Source of the DNA: Pseudomonadota bacterium
Lineage (GTDB): Bacteria > Desulfobacterota > Binatia > Binatales > Binataceae
Direction of reading: 5' to 3'
DNA: 64,000 nt
Assembly: GCA_021324755.1 (NCBI GenBank)
Contig: JAJPIL010000014.1
Span: 186,001 to 250,000 of the forward strand
How positions within the stretch are numbered: the first letter of the stretch is position 1; every line of letters begins with the position of its first letter. This document shows positions 46,909 through 56,211 of this stretch, in pieces. The notes under the pieces are model-generated. The model did no database searches. It had not been told where the DNA came from and saw nothing but the letters and a program-made list of their open reading frames with translations. The position numbers and the translations under genes are program-made.

Positions 46909-47413
46909 ATTCCCTAAACCTTCGAGCGAGCGCGAACAGGTGCTTTTTTCGTCAAACGATCGTTCGCAGCATCTACAAAGCGCTAACCCCCAGCAATCGG
47001 AGTCGTCTCCTGAACTATTCAGGTTCACAAAAGGGACTTTATTGTAGAGACGTCGCTGACGGGTTTTCTCCAATATCTAAACGCGCCCTAGCGCAATATT
47101 AGACGCCAGAAGTGCGTCCGAGAAATACGCCAACCACGAACTTGATCGCGTGATGTTAGAAAGCACCTAACAGCTGGAACGCTGTTTTATACCAGAAGAT
47201 GCTAGCCTACGCCGGTTCGCCAGATAATCAGAAGCTGCTCCTTGCAGTAGTGGCTATTCGGGCAAAACTTCGCAGCAGAAACTGATAAAAGGAACCCTTT
47301 CCAAGCAGGGCGTAGAGCCGCGACGTCGCGCTGCGCGCGCCGAAACCAAAGCGGTTGCCCGTCGGATCGTGCGCACCGCGCCGATTACCGATGGATAGAC
47401 AAACCAGAAACGC
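46909..47413. other. 505-bp gap between ftsH and folP
   Basis: No gene is recognised on either strand. On the minus strand it should hold the end of the ftsH transcript and a promoter for folP-cdaA-ybbR-glmM. No hairpin with a U-tract stands out and no small RNA is recognised. Confidence 0.45.
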
Positions 47414-49366
47414 TTAAGCGAGGGCAGGCTTTGGCGGAAGCACCATTACATCGGGTTCTTCTTCGGGTTCCGGCTTTTGCTTTTGGTCTTTAGCTGGGTT
47501 TACGCCCGAAGGTGCGGTTTCTTCTCGGACGCTTGTCGCGGTCTGCCCGACGCCGGTCGAAACCGAGCCAGCGCCTTGGCGCACCCGCTTTACGATAGCC
47601 TCGACTTCGCTACCGTTAAGTACTTCTTTTTCTAGCAGTTCCTGGGCCACTGCATGGAGCGCTTCGATATTTTCGGTCAGCAAGTTGCGGGCTCGCTGAT
47701 AGGCCTCGGAGATGATCCGGCGTACCTCGCGGTCGATTTCGATAGCTGTTTGTTCGGAGTAATCCTTATGGAGCGCGATATCGCGACCGAGAAAGATTTG
47801 CTCTTCTTTGCGGCCAAAGGCGATCGGTCCGAGGTTTTCGCTCATGCCCCATTCGCAGACCATCTTGCGCGCAAGTTCCGTGGCTTTTTCGATATCGTCG
47901 CCTGCGCCTGTGGTAATGTGGCCGAAGACGATCTCCTCGGCAGCCCGTCCTCCGAACATCATCGTAAGCCGCGTCATTAAGTAGTCGCGAGCATACGTAT
48001 ACCGGTCGTCAAGCGGCAGCTGTTGCGTCACACCCAAGGCCATTCCGCGCGGAATAATGGTCACCTTGTGCACCGGATCGGCCCCCGGCGACAAAATAGC
48101 CACCAATGCATGACCAGCTTCATGGTAGGCGGTGTTACGTCGCTCCTCTAACGACATCACGAGTGAACGCCGTTCGACGCCCATCAGCACCTTGTCCTTG
48201 GCGAGCTCGAACTCCGCCATGCTAACTCTGTCTTTGTTACGCCGAGCCGCCAAGAGGGCTGCTTCGTTGACCAAGTTCTCTAAGTCTGCGCCGGCAAAGC
48301 CTGGTGTCGCCCGGGCAAGCTGCTCGATTGACACGTCTTCGCTTACCGGCACTCTGCGCATGTGCACACGCAGGATAGCTTCTCGGCCTTTAACGTCGGG
48401 TCGTGGCACTACTACCCTGCGGTCGAAGCGGCCGGGCCGCAGCAGGGCTGGATCGAGCACGTCGGGACGGTTGGTGGCCGCAACCAGAATCACCCCTTCG
48501 TTAGCCTCAAAACCGTCCATCTCGACCAGCAGCTGGTTGAGCGTCTGCTCGCGCTCGTCATGCCCACCGCCCAAGCCTGCTCCTCGATGGCGCCCGACGG
48601 CGTCGATTTCGTCGATAAAGATGATGCACGGTGCGTGCTTCTTGCCTTGGACGAATAGGTCCCGCACGCGCGAAGCGCCCACGCCGACGAACATTTCGAC
48701 GAAGTCCGAACCTGAGATCGAGAAAAACGGAACACCAGCTTCGCCCGCTATCGCTCGGGCCAAAAGAGTCTTTCCGGTTCCGGGCGGGCCAACTAGTAGA
48801 ACGCCTTTAGGTATTCGACCTCCAAGGCGCGTGAATCGCTTCGGGTCGCGAAGGAACTGAATAATCTCCTGAAGCTCTTCTTTTGCCTCGTCGATGCCGG
48901 CGACGTCGGCGAAAGTCACTTTCTTGGTGTTCTCGTTAAGCAGTTTGGCGCGACTTTTTCCGAACGACATCGCTTTGCCGCCGCCAATCTGCATCTGGCG
49001 CATGAAAAAGATCCACACGCCGACGAGCAACAGCATCGGAAACCACTGCACCAGGGCAACCATCCACCACGGGTCGCCTTCTTCGGGCTTGGCGGCGATC
49101 TTGACGCCCTTGCGCCGCAAAAGGCTAATCAAATCGGGGTCTTGTGGGGCGTACGTCCGAAAGCGTTCGCCGCTGTCAGTTCGGCCGTGGATTAAATTAC
49201 CCTGGATCGTTACTTCGGCGACTTGCCCTTTTTCGACCTGATTGGTGAAATCCGAAAAAATTATTTCCGGCTCGTGCGGGCGTTGCTTGCTGAATACGTT
49301 AAACAGCAGCAAGAACATCATCCCGAGCACAAGCCAGAGGGCGATTGTACGCGAAAACTGATTCAT
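47414..49366 (-). CDS. ftsH: ATP-dependent zinc metalloprotease FtsH, 650 aa
   Basis: Membrane-bound AAA+ protease for quality control. Two N-terminal membrane segments (about residues 7-23 and 105-125) flank a periplasmic domain. The AAA module has Walker A GPPGTGKT, Walker [12 protein letters not shown] and the pore segment [17 protein letters not shown]. The zinc site is HEAGH, with the third ligand further on in the peptidase domain. The C-terminus is a Pro/Glu/Lys-rich tail. It lies 43 bp after tilS, the classic tilS-ftsH order. It also controls LpxC in E. coli, so it may connect to lipid A synthesis. Confidence 0.97.
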   Translation of the reverse strand: MNQFSRTIALWLVLGMMFLLLFNVFSKQRPHEPEIIFSDFTNQVEKGQVAEVTIQGNLIHGRTDSGERFRTYAPQDPDLISLLRRKGVKIAAKPEEGDPWWMVALVQWFPMLLLVGVWIFFMRQMQIGGGKAMSFGKSRAKLLNENTKKVTFADVAGIDEAKEELQEIIQFLRDPKRFTRLGGRIPKGVLLVGPPGTGKTLLARAIAGEAGVPFFSISGSDFVEMFVGVGASRVRDLFVQGKKHAPCIIFIDEIDAVGRHRGAGLGGGHDEREQTLNQLLVEMDGFEANEGVILVAATNRPDVLDPALLRPGRFDRRVVVPRPDVKGREAILRVHMRRVPVSEDVSIEQLARATPGFAGADLENLVNEAALLAARRNKDRVSMAEFELAKDKVLMGVERRSLVMSLEERRNTAYHEAGHALVAILSPGADPVHKVTIIPRGMALGVTQQLPLDDRYTYARDYLMTRLTMMFGGRAAEEIVFGHITTGAGDDIEKATELARKMVCEWGMSENLGPIAFGRKEEQIFLGRDIALHKDYSEQTAIEIDREVRRIISEAYQRARNLLTENIEALHAVAQELLEKEVLNGSEVEAIVKRVRQGAGSVSTGVGQTATSVREETAPSGVNPAKDQKQKPEPEEEPDVMVLPPKPALA

Positions 49367-49409
49367 TTGCTCCTGTCCTAGTTCTAAACGCTAGCACGGG
49401 GGTTTGGAG

Positions 49410-50795
49410 TCAGGCAATCGACGGAAAGAAACGCACTTTGAGCAGATTCTTTGTGTGTTCACCTACAATTGCGAGATTTGCCCTTCCCAGACCCGGCACC
49501 CAAACAATATCTTGCCCCATAACGACTACCGGATAAATGGGTCGCCGCCAGCGCGCTACATGATGCTCTTGAAATAGTTCTTTCACTTTGCGCCGACCAC
49601 CGCTACCCAAAATCGTGATCCGATCGCCCGGGCGAAAATTTCTCACTGTTAGCCCGGCTTCTTTGACCGCGTCGGCGTCGAACCAAGCCTCATCGAGCGT
49701 TTTTGGCTTTCCAGCACCGGGAAATTCCGTCAGAACACTTTCGAAGCTCACACCGAGAGATTTGATTTCGGTCAACCCAGGCACGTTGAGTTGCACTTCG
49801 TAGCAAGCCGCGTTGGCAACAAGTGGCGTTCGCCGCTCGACTGAGACCTTGTCGTATTCTCGCCGCAGAACGAAGCCGCCTGGCAGGTCAATACTTGCGT
49901 TGGGCTTGTTTCCGAGGCACAGGGCCAAGCTCAACCTGATGTGGTCGCGCGTAAGTCGGCGCCTTGTGCCGGTCTGGCGCTCTATGTAGTTGCGCAAAAG
50001 GGCGCTTTGTAAAGCCTGCGGTAGCGCGTCGAAAGCCACAATGCTTAAGGCGCCGTCGCTAAGCGCTCTTCGCTCAAGCTCTTGGACGCATAGCTGGTCG
50101 ATGAGCTCGTCGACTTCCTGCATCTCCTGGGCGAGTTCGCTTAGCCTCTCCGACAATCCGGCCGCATACTCCTGCTCCAGTAGCGGAAGCAGATGGTGTC
50201 TGATACGGTTGCGCAAATAAGCAAGTGACCTATTGGAGTTGTCCTCTACCCAGTTGGCGCCGATCGATCGCAGGTACGACAGAACGTCTGCTCGCCCGAC
50301 GGCCAGCAACGGGCGGATAAGCTTGCCGGGTCCAACCGGGCTCATGCCTTTGAGTCCCTTTGTACCGGCGCCGCGCAAAAGGCGCATCAAAACCGTTTCT
50401 GCCTGGTCGTCGCGTGTGTGGCCGAGAGCGATTTTGTCGGCGCCGAAATCTCGAGCAGCGAGCTCGAGAAACTCAAGGCGCTCTTCGCGCGCCCGCTCTT
50501 CCAGGTTTGGGGTTTGCGGCGTGAGCTCCGAAGCATAACCCACTTTGAGCGGAACTCCCAGTGTCCGGCAAAGCGCCCGCACAAAAGCCTCGTCGCGTTC
50601 CGACTCATCGCCGCGCAAGCGATGGTTGAAGTGAGCGGCGTAGACGCAGAGTTTATGCTCTGGGGCCAGCGCCAAAAGCACGTGCAGCAACGCTACCGAG
50701 TCTGCCCCACCCGAAAGCCCAACTAAAATTTTTTCGCCGGGGCTAACGTGAGCTTTCCGAAGCGCCTCTGTGACGGCCTTCTCGACTAAATGCAT
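49410..50795 (-). CDS. tilS: tRNA(Ile) lysidine synthetase, 461 aa
   Basis: Converts C34 of tRNA-Ile(CAU) to lysidine so that it reads AUA. The PP-loop motif LVGLSGGADSVALLHVL lies near residue 27, followed by AHFNHRLRGDESERDEAFV and ALGHTRDDQAETVLMRLLRG. The C-terminal TilS domain (VRNFRPGDRITILGSGGRRKVKELF) completes the long form. Start ATG 50795. It is located directly upstream of ftsH on the minus strand. Confidence 0.96.
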   Translation of the reverse strand: MHLVEKAVTEALRKAHVSPGEKILVGLSGGADSVALLHVLLALAPEHKLCVYAAHFNHRLRGDESERDEAFVRALCRTLGVPLKVGYASELTPQTPNLEERAREERLEFLELAARDFGADKIALGHTRDDQAETVLMRLLRGAGTKGLKGMSPVGPGKLIRPLLAVGRADVLSYLRSIGANWVEDNSNRSLAYLRNRIRHHLLPLLEQEYAAGLSERLSELAQEMQEVDELIDQLCVQELERRALSDGALSIVAFDALPQALQSALLRNYIERQTGTRRRLTRDHIRLSLALCLGNKPNASIDLPGGFVLRREYDKVSVERRTPLVANAACYEVQLNVPGLTEIKSLGVSFESVLTEFPGAGKPKTLDEAWFDADAVKEAGLTVRNFRPGDRITILGSGGRRKVKELFQEHHVARWRRPIYPVVVMGQDIVWVPGLGRANLAIVGEHTKNLLKVRFFPSIA

Positions 50796-50934
50796 AAACT
50801 AGCGGTGCAAGGCTAAGGCGGCCTGCCCGAGCCCGGTGACGCTCTCATCATACTTTATGCTTAGCGCCGTCGAGCGGGCTCTTCAAAGCGCCCACAGCTC
50901 GATGAAGCTGATTTCATTGGGCTAACGGTCGAGT

Positions 50935-51237
50935 TCAAGAGGAGAGCCGGTCGAGAAGGTGCAGTATTATGCTGATCCCTGGAAGGTTCACTTCTAGCTC
51001 CTGCGACAAAGTGACAATTAGCCTTATGCGTCTTAGCGTTTGCTCGTCGTAAAGCGCTACGTCTGTATTGTTTCGCTTGACGAACGCGCTCGGCCGGATC
51101 AACTCTTCACTTTCCCACAACTTGAGCTGTTCTTCGTGAACCTTGCACAGGGCACAGACGGCGCTGCGCGAATAGAAGGTCTGAAGTCGCGCGTTGCGTG
51201 GATTTGTTTTGGCGGAAGATTGTGGTTTTCTAGCCAT
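50935..51237 (-). CDS. Small MerR-type helix-turn-helix protein (HspR/CbpM-like), 100 aa
   Basis: One MerR-like winged HTH: YSRSAVCALCKVHEEQLKLWESEELIRPS is the HTH and DVALYDEQTLRRIRLIVTLSQELEVNLPGISIIL follows. It lacks the long effector domain of metal-sensing MerR proteins. It begins 2 bp after the dnaJ stop, so it is in one transcript with dnaJ. HspR repressors of dnaK-dnaJ operons and CbpM modulators of CbpA share this size and position. Which applies cannot be decided; the LEVNLPGISIIL end fits both. Confidence 0.82.
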   Translation of the reverse strand: MARKPQSSAKTNPRNARLQTFYSRSAVCALCKVHEEQLKLWESEELIRPSAFVKRNNTDVALYDEQTLRRIRLIVTLSQELEVNLPGISIILHLLDRLSS

Positions 51238-51239
51238 GG

Positions 51240-52307
51240 TTAGTTCGTCAACAGCTCCGCGCGCGGGTCTACAGGGTGACGCTGGCGATGATGCTCGGCG
51301 AGCTGACGCATCAGCGCACGGCCCTCTTCGGTCAGTCCCGACGGCGCCAGCACCTTGAGCTCGTAGAGGAGGTCGCCCGACGGCTCTTTACCGCGTCCCG
51401 GAATTCCGCGGCCTTTGATTCGCAGCACGGTACCGCTTTGACTGTTGGGCGGAATTTTAAGCGAAATTTTGCCCACCGGCGTCGGGGCGATCACCTCGGC
51501 TCCCAGCACCGCCTCGTAATCCCATACGGGAAGCTGACAGCGCACATCGCGCCCGCTGACGGTGAAAACTTTATCTGGTTTGATTCTCACGGTCAGATAA
51601 AGGTCGCCGTTAAGTTCGGGTGTCACGCCCCGTCCGCCCTGCCCTTTGAGGCGAATGCGGGTGCCGTCTGTGACGCCGGCCGGAATGGAGACCTCGAGCG
51701 TGCGCCGGCTGCTTATCACTCCTGCCCCGCCGCAGCTAGGGCAAGTGCGAGCCTCATGAAGCACCCGCAGCCGACCTCGGCGTTCTTCCTCGACCACCAT
51801 TCCGCTGCCTCCGCACGCCCCACATTCGTCTTGGCTTTCCACGTCAATTCGCCGGGTCGACCCCTGGATGGCTTCTTTTAACGTTATCTCGATTTCCGCG
51901 TGAGTATCCGGGGCGCGCTCGGGTCGTTGGCGGCGCTCGGTGAAGGCCTCAAACGGCGAAAAGTCGAAGCCGCCCGGACCGAAGCCGAAAAAGCTTTCGA
52001 AAAAGTCGCTGAACCCGCGCGCCGAAGCTCGGCCCGCCTGATGCCATGCGTAGCGCCGCCTAAGCTCTTCCTCCGAGACGCCACGCTCGAAGTCAGCGCC
52101 CAGCGCGTCGTACTTTTTGCGTTTTTCGGGATCGCTAAGAACCTGGTATGCTTCGTTGATTTCCTTAAATTTCTTCTCAGCTTCCTTGTCGCCCGGATTT
52201 ACGTCGGGATGGTACTTGCGGGCGAGCTTGCGGTAGGCGGCTTTGATTTCTTCGGTGGTTGCGTTGCGGTCAACGCCTAGGATCTTGTAGTAGTCGCGAA
52301 ATTCCAT
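51240..52307 (-). CDS. dnaJ: DnaJ-family co-chaperone with reduced zinc finger, 355 aa
   Basis: The J-domain (residues 1-68) has HPD at 33-35 and the [13 protein letters not shown] start. A Gly/Phe-rich stretch follows (about 98-125). The central zinc domain has only two CxxCxGxG motifs (Cys162/165 and Cys189/192) instead of the usual four, so one zinc site is expected. The C-terminal substrate-binding barrels are present ([39 protein letters not shown]). It is intermediate between DnaJ and CbpA. It is co-transcribed with the small MerR-type gene and is not next to dnaK or grpE. Confidence 0.93.
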   Translation of the reverse strand: MEFRDYYKILGVDRNATTEEIKAAYRKLARKYHPDVNPGDKEAEKKFKEINEAYQVLSDPEKRKKYDALGADFERGVSEEELRRRYAWHQAGRASARGFSDFFESFFGFGPGGFDFSPFEAFTERRQRPERAPDTHAEIEITLKEAIQGSTRRIDVESQDECGACGGSGMVVEEERRGRLRVLHEARTCPSCGGAGVISSRRTLEVSIPAGVTDGTRIRLKGQGGRGVTPELNGDLYLTVRIKPDKVFTVSGRDVRCQLPVWDYEAVLGAEVIAPTPVGKISLKIPPNSQSGTVLRIKGRGIPGRGKEPSGDLLYELKVLAPSGLTEEGRALMRQLAEHHRQRHPVDPRAELLTN

Positions 52308-52427
52308 TGTCTAGCATCTGGTCTACACGACAATCTAATCTGCGTACCTGAAGACTTATAACCGATGGCTCTAGGCGCGGGCGCTCGCCTCGGGTCGTAG
52401 CTCCCAGAGGTCCGTCGGGCGTAAGTT

Positions 52428-52616
52428 TTATGGCGACGCTGCTGTACTGTTCGTGGGAGGCAGGCTTGTGCCCTTGAGCTCTCGCAATTCAGCTTCCAGT
52501 TGCCCCAGTTGTCTGTCAAGCCGGTTTTGCCGCCGCAGAATCATCAGCAAGTACACAAAGATCGCAACGAAGATAACGCCGTAAGCAGCAAAAAGATATG
52601 GCAGATGATCGTTCAC
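52428..52616 (-). CDS. ccmD: CcmD-like heme exporter component, 62 aa
   Basis: Single membrane span near the N-terminus (LFAAYGVIFVAIFVYLLMIL) followed by a charged, probably helical RRQNRLDRQLGQLEAELREL. Size, the YLFAAYG start and position right after ccmC match CcmD, which releases holo-CcmE from the CcmABC complex. Its ATG overlaps the ccmC stop as ATGA. It ends the ccm cluster on the minus strand, 120 bp before dnaJ. Confidence 0.85.
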   Translation of the reverse strand: MNDHLPYLFAAYGVIFVAIFVYLLMILRRQNRLDRQLGQLEAELRELKGTSLPPTNSTAASP

Positions 52617-53332
52617 CGAGGGACAATTAACCCCTTTTCGGCCTGTAACGCAGTCAAGCTCTGCCGCAAAACTGACAGTCGCGCCGCGGCGCGAAGCGTC
52701 TTAAGACGCAGCCAAAAAAGCGCTCCGTAAATCGCCGCTACCGCAACTGTAGCTACTATTAACGTACGAATCATGCGCGGGTCTTCCAAGCCCCGTCCAC
52801 CGGAACGCTCGACCAAAACCGCCGGATGGATCGTTCGCCACAGCCGCACTGAGATGACGATGAGGGGAATGTCGGCTACGGCCAAGATCGCTATTACTGC
52901 GGCAAGTCGCGCTACCTGAACACTTTGCTGGTCCGCGATTCGCAGAATCAAGTATCCTGCGTAAGTCAGCCAAAGAATAAAAGTGGTTGTCAAGCGCGAG
53001 TCCCACGTCCACCATGTTCCCCAAATCGGCCTGGCCCAAAGCGAACCAGTAACGAGCACGAGCGTGCAGAACAACATTCCGGTTTCCACCGCGGCAAAGG
53101 CTATATCGTCCCACACCTGCTCGCCCAACAAAAGGTAGAAAGCGCTGGCGATCGCGCTCAAGCCGAAACTCAAAAAAGCGACCCAGGCGCAGGGAACGTG
53201 AAAATAAAAAATCCGCTGTACCGCGCCTTGGACAGCCTCGTTCGGCGCGTATGAGAAGACCATCGACAGTGCCGCGACCGTCAGCGCGGCGATACTAAAA
53301 GCGGTCGCCCCAGCTAGCACTTGCTCTCTCAA
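52613..53332 (-). CDS. ccmC: Heme exporter protein CcmC, 239 aa
   Basis: Six-span membrane protein that hands heme to CcmE. The tryptophan-rich motif WGTWWTWDSRLTTTFILWL lies between spans, and conserved histidines sit in FYFHVPCAW and RTIHPAVL. The start is uncertain: I favour TTG 53332, which has GCGAGGTG five bases upstream. The frame opens to 53398, overlapping ccmB, with no better signal. Neighbours are ccmB upstream and ccmD downstream, overlapping by four bases. Confidence 0.93.
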   Translation of the reverse strand: MREQVLAGATAFSIAALTVAALSMVFSYAPNEAVQGAVQRIFYFHVPCAWVAFLSFGLSAIASAFYLLLGEQVWDDIAFAAVETGMLFCTLVLVTGSLWARPIWGTWWTWDSRLTTTFILWLTYAGYLILRIADQQSVQVARLAAVIAILAVADIPLIVISVRLWRTIHPAVLVERSGGRGLEDPRMIRTLIVATVAVAAIYGALFWLRLKTLRAAARLSVLRQSLTALQAEKGLIVPR

Positions 53333-53354
53333 ACCAACACCTCGCCTTTGCGCC

Positions 53355-54023
53355 TCAGCTGACCAGATACTCGTAGAGAAGGCAGCCGCAAGTCCCAAAC
53401 AGAAGGTCCCACGCGAGCAGCACTTTAAGCGGCGGGCCGCACGCCCAAAGCGACGCCCCGTTGAGCAGATCGATGCTTGCGCTTATGCCAGCGATCAAGG
53501 CCGGAACATACAGCGGCGTGCCAAGCAAAGCAAGCATCACATCGCCCAGCTCAAGGCGCATCGTCATCGTGCCGAGCAGCGTTCCAAGCGCAGCAAGCCC
53601 TACCGTTCCCAGCAAAAGAACCGGAATAAGCCGCGCAAGCCGCATGCTGAGCTCGAGGTTGAACAGCAAAATCGAAAGCGCGAGGGTGATCATCGCACCT
53701 GCCGTCATCGAGAGCGCAACCACGCTGGTCTTGGCAGCGTAAACCGTCGCGGGATCGACCGGGCTTAAAATCAAACCCTTGATACAGTCGTTGTCGCCCT
53801 CAGCAGCCAGTGCAAGCCTGCTCGCAGGCAATGCCGAAAAAACCATCGCTACCCAAACAGCAGCCGCAGCAAACGCCCCGTGACGGCTGCCACTGGGACC
53901 GTAAGCGATGAGTAACACCACTAAAATCAGAAGCGAAAGGGTCACCAGCTCCAAAAATAGCCGCCCACTGCGAAGCTCCAAAATCAAATCCTTGCGTACC
54001 AAGGCGCCGAAATTCGCGAGCAT
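53355..54023 (-). CDS. ccmB: Heme exporter protein CcmB, 222 aa
   Basis: Integral membrane permease partner of CcmA with about six spans. The first residues ANFGALVRKDLILELRSG match the CcmB N-terminus, and the later IKGLILSPVDPATVYAAKT is a family hallmark. I chose ATG 54023, which gives 222 residues, the usual size; the open frame starts 21 codons further upstream. It lies between ccmA and ccmC in the normal ABCD order. Confidence 0.93.
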   Translation of the reverse strand: MLANFGALVRKDLILELRSGRLFLELVTLSLLILVVLLIAYGPSGSRHGAFAAAAVWVAMVFSALPASRLALAAEGDNDCIKGLILSPVDPATVYAAKTSVVALSMTAGAMITLALSILLFNLELSMRLARLIPVLLLGTVGLAALGTLLGTMTMRLELGDVMLALLGTPLYVPALIAGISASIDLLNGASLWACGPPLKVLLAWDLLFGTCGCLLYEYLVS

Positions 54024-54162
54024 GGGAATTACCGAACCTTGTTCTCTGTCACGTTCCAAAAAAGAAATCACGTGGTTATGGCCCAAGGCTGCTTCGAACT
54101 AACGTTCAAGGAGGGATGGATGCCAACGTCCAGCTAACGGCGATGTACTCGGCTGTGCAATC

Positions 54163-54861
54163 CTACGTGAGCATCCAGCGCCACGGTCCGCGCCTGCGGT
54201 TCTCCCTCTCCACAGGGTGCAAGCGATACTGGGTCAAGCGGAACACGAGAGGTTCGATCGCGCCAATAAACGGACTTGAACCCTCGTGCGACGTAAGCAC
54301 GAGGGCGGCGCCACGGTCCCGTGCCTCTTTGAGCAGCTCGCACGCCAGATTAACGCCGTCCTCATCTAGGGCGGCGAATGGCTCGTCAAGCAGCACAACT
54401 TCCGGCTCGGCAAGCAGCGCTCTGGCCAGCGCTAGACGTTGCTCCATACCGCGCGACAATTGGTGAACCATAAGCTCCGCTGCCGAACGCAGGCCGACCC
54501 GTTCGATCCAACGAAAGGCCCGTTGCTGGGGTTCAGACACCCCATACAGGCGCGCATACAGTTCGAGGTTTTCTTGCGCGGTCAGCTTCGAGTACAACAT
54601 GCTTTTGTGCAGCATAACGCCGATCCGCCGACGCTCACTCCTTGAGAACTTGCGCGGATCGGTACCGAGCACGCGCACGGTGCCGGAGCGCGGCGTCGTT
54701 AGACCGCAGAGCGTGTGCACGAAGGTCGATTTGCCGGAACCGTTTGCGCCCACGATAAGAGCCACCTGTCCCGGGTAGAGCTTGAACTCGACTCGATAGA
54801 GCACGACTTTAAGCCCGAACAGGACACTTAAGTCGGAGACTTCGACGACTGGATTACCCAT
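54163..54861 (-). CDS. ccmA: Heme exporter ATP-binding protein CcmA, 232 aa
   Basis: ABC ATPase that drives release of heme-loaded CcmE. Walker A is VGANGSGKSTF (about residue 36), the signature is LSRGMEQRLALARALL, and Walker B is VVLLDEPFAALDE. Length is normal. It starts the ccmABCD block. A 204-bp gap separates it from the CcmI-like gene upstream, so it may have its own promoter. Confidence 0.95.
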   Translation of the reverse strand: MGNPVVEVSDLSVLFGLKVVLYRVEFKLYPGQVALIVGANGSGKSTFVHTLCGLTTPRSGTVRVLGTDPRKFSRSERRRIGVMLHKSMLYSKLTAQENLELYARLYGVSEPQQRAFRWIERVGLRSAAELMVHQLSRGMEQRLALARALLAEPEVVLLDEPFAALDEDGVNLACELLKEARDRGAALVLTSHEGSSPFIGAIEPLVFRLTQYRLHPVERENRRRGPWRWMLT

Positions 54862-55065
54862 CCGTAACGCGTGACGACCGTCTTTATGCCTTGCCCAGTA
54901 TAGCTTGCTTATGGACGCTACCCGATTCAGCCGTCGCGCGCGACGCCTTTACCAATGGATCGCTCAAGAGCTCCAGCATCAGGCGTTGCTGCATTCTGAT
55001 CGACAGATTCGGACGACAGGAGCTACCACGTTAACCGGCGATTTTTGACCAAGGCGCTGCAAGTG

Positions 55066-55713
55066 TCATGATGATACACCAGGAGTTAGCTTTGCGCCGC
55101 AGTCAGCGCAAAACCGGGCCCAAATGCTCACTCTTGCCAGGCAGTTTGGGCAAAAACTGCGGCTTAAAGAGGATCTTCTTGCCGGCAAATCCGCTAGCCG
55201 CTCGCTCTCGCTTCTGGGGACATCGTTCGAGTCCTCCTTAGGTTGGGCCAGCTCGGGCGGCAGGACGAAAAAATCAAAGGACGGCCCAGCTTGCTCTGCG
55301 GAGCTAGAATCTGCATCCAGCCCCGAAGACGACGAGAACTTTGTTTCTTGGACGATATCTGCGCTTGCCGAAGCGCGGGATATTGGTCCTTTGCGTTGGA
55401 TGAATTCCGCCTTGCCTGGAGAAGGATTAGCTTGCCAGGATTCCAACGCTTTGAGCGCCGCGAGCGCGCGCGCCTCGAGCCGCTCGCGCACCGCTAAATA
55501 GTCGGATTCGGATAGCTTGCCCATCTCGCGGTCAAACTCGAGTTCGCGCAGCCCGCAAATCGCTGCCCTGCGCTCGTGCTCCCAGCGCTCGCGCTCGGCG
55601 TCAACTCCTTCGCCGGCCCGTCCTTCTTGCTGAGCTTGGCCATAAAGCGGCGCGCTTACAAACAGAGCCAGGCCCAGAATCAACAGTAAAGCGGGCAACG
55701 CGTAGGTCATCAA
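55066..55713 (-). CDS. CcmI-like membrane protein with C-terminal zinc ribbon, 215 aa
   Basis: One membrane span (about residues 4-22) precedes an acidic helical segment EFDREMGKLSESDYLAVRERLEARA like the N-terminal part of CcmI. A Ser-rich, low-complexity middle follows. The end carries Cys188-x2-Cys191 and Cys202-x2-Cys205, a zinc-ribbon pattern. CcmI normally holds apocytochrome c for heme ligation and has TPR repeats instead; here the TPR part is missing. Its ATG overlaps the ccmH stop by four bases, so it belongs to the cytochrome c cluster. The zinc ribbon's job is unknown. Confidence 0.75.
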   Translation of the reverse strand: MMTYALPALLLILGLALFVSAPLYGQAQQEGRAGEGVDAERERWEHERRAAICGLRELEFDREMGKLSESDYLAVRERLEARALAALKALESWQANPSPGKAEFIQRKGPISRASASADIVQETKFSSSSGLDADSSSAEQAGPSFDFFVLPPELAQPKEDSNDVPRSESERLADLPARRSSLSRSFCPNCLARVSIWARFCADCGAKLTPGVSS

Positions 55714-56204
55714 AGCAGTCTTTGCACCTCGCTTTCCAGTTGTTTTCGCAGGCGGACCTCATAATGGTCTGGGGAAACAGTCGTTTGAGGGGCGCTCGGC
55801 GTGCGCCTACTCCAGCGTCTTAAGGCTAAGAGGAGCGCCACTGCTCCTGCGAGCAGCATAATAAAGGGAGTTAGCCATGCCAGCAGATTGAATCCATGCG
55901 GGTCCGGTGCGGAAAGGATCTTCTCGCCGTACTTTTGTCTGAAGAACGCCAGAATGTCACGTTTGCCGAAACCCTTGGCTATCATTTGTTCGATCTGTTC
56001 GCGCACCGGCACGGAAAAGCTGCAATTCGGATGGTTGCAGTTGGCGACCGTAAGCCCGCATCCGCATTGACACGTGAGTCCCTGGGCTACGTCCTCGACG
56101 CTCGTTTTCGGTGGCGAAGCCTGAACGGGCGCGCTGGCGAGGACGGCGGCAAACAAAGCAGCGCAAAGCAAAGCCAGAAGAAACGTATTTTTAATTGCGT
56201 CCAC
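55710..56204 (-). CDS. ccmH: Cytochrome c maturation protein CcmH-like, variant cysteine motif, 164 aa
   Basis: N-terminal signal anchor, a short periplasmic domain and a C-terminal span (about residues 110-130). Ordinary CcmH has LRCxxC for reducing the CxxCH of apocytochrome. Here the corresponding stretch is LTCQCGCG with Cys45, Cys47 and Cys49, followed by Cys56 and Cys61 in NCNHPNCSF. The downstream helix MIAKGFGKRDILAFFRQKYG is normal CcmH. I use GTG 56204, with GGTGA upstream; the frame extends to 56237 overlapping ccmF. Located directly after ccmF. The extra cysteines could bind metal or form a different disulfide relay; this is inference. Confidence 0.85.
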   Translation of the reverse strand: MDAIKNTFLLALLCAALFAAVLASAPVQASPPKTSVEDVAQGLTCQCGCGLTVANCNHPNCSFSVPVREQIEQMIAKGFGKRDILAFFRQKYGEKILSAPDPHGFNLLAWLTPFIMLLAGAVALLLALRRWSRRTPSAPQTTVSPDHYEVRLRKQLESEVQRLL

Positions 56205-56211
56205 GAAAAGT

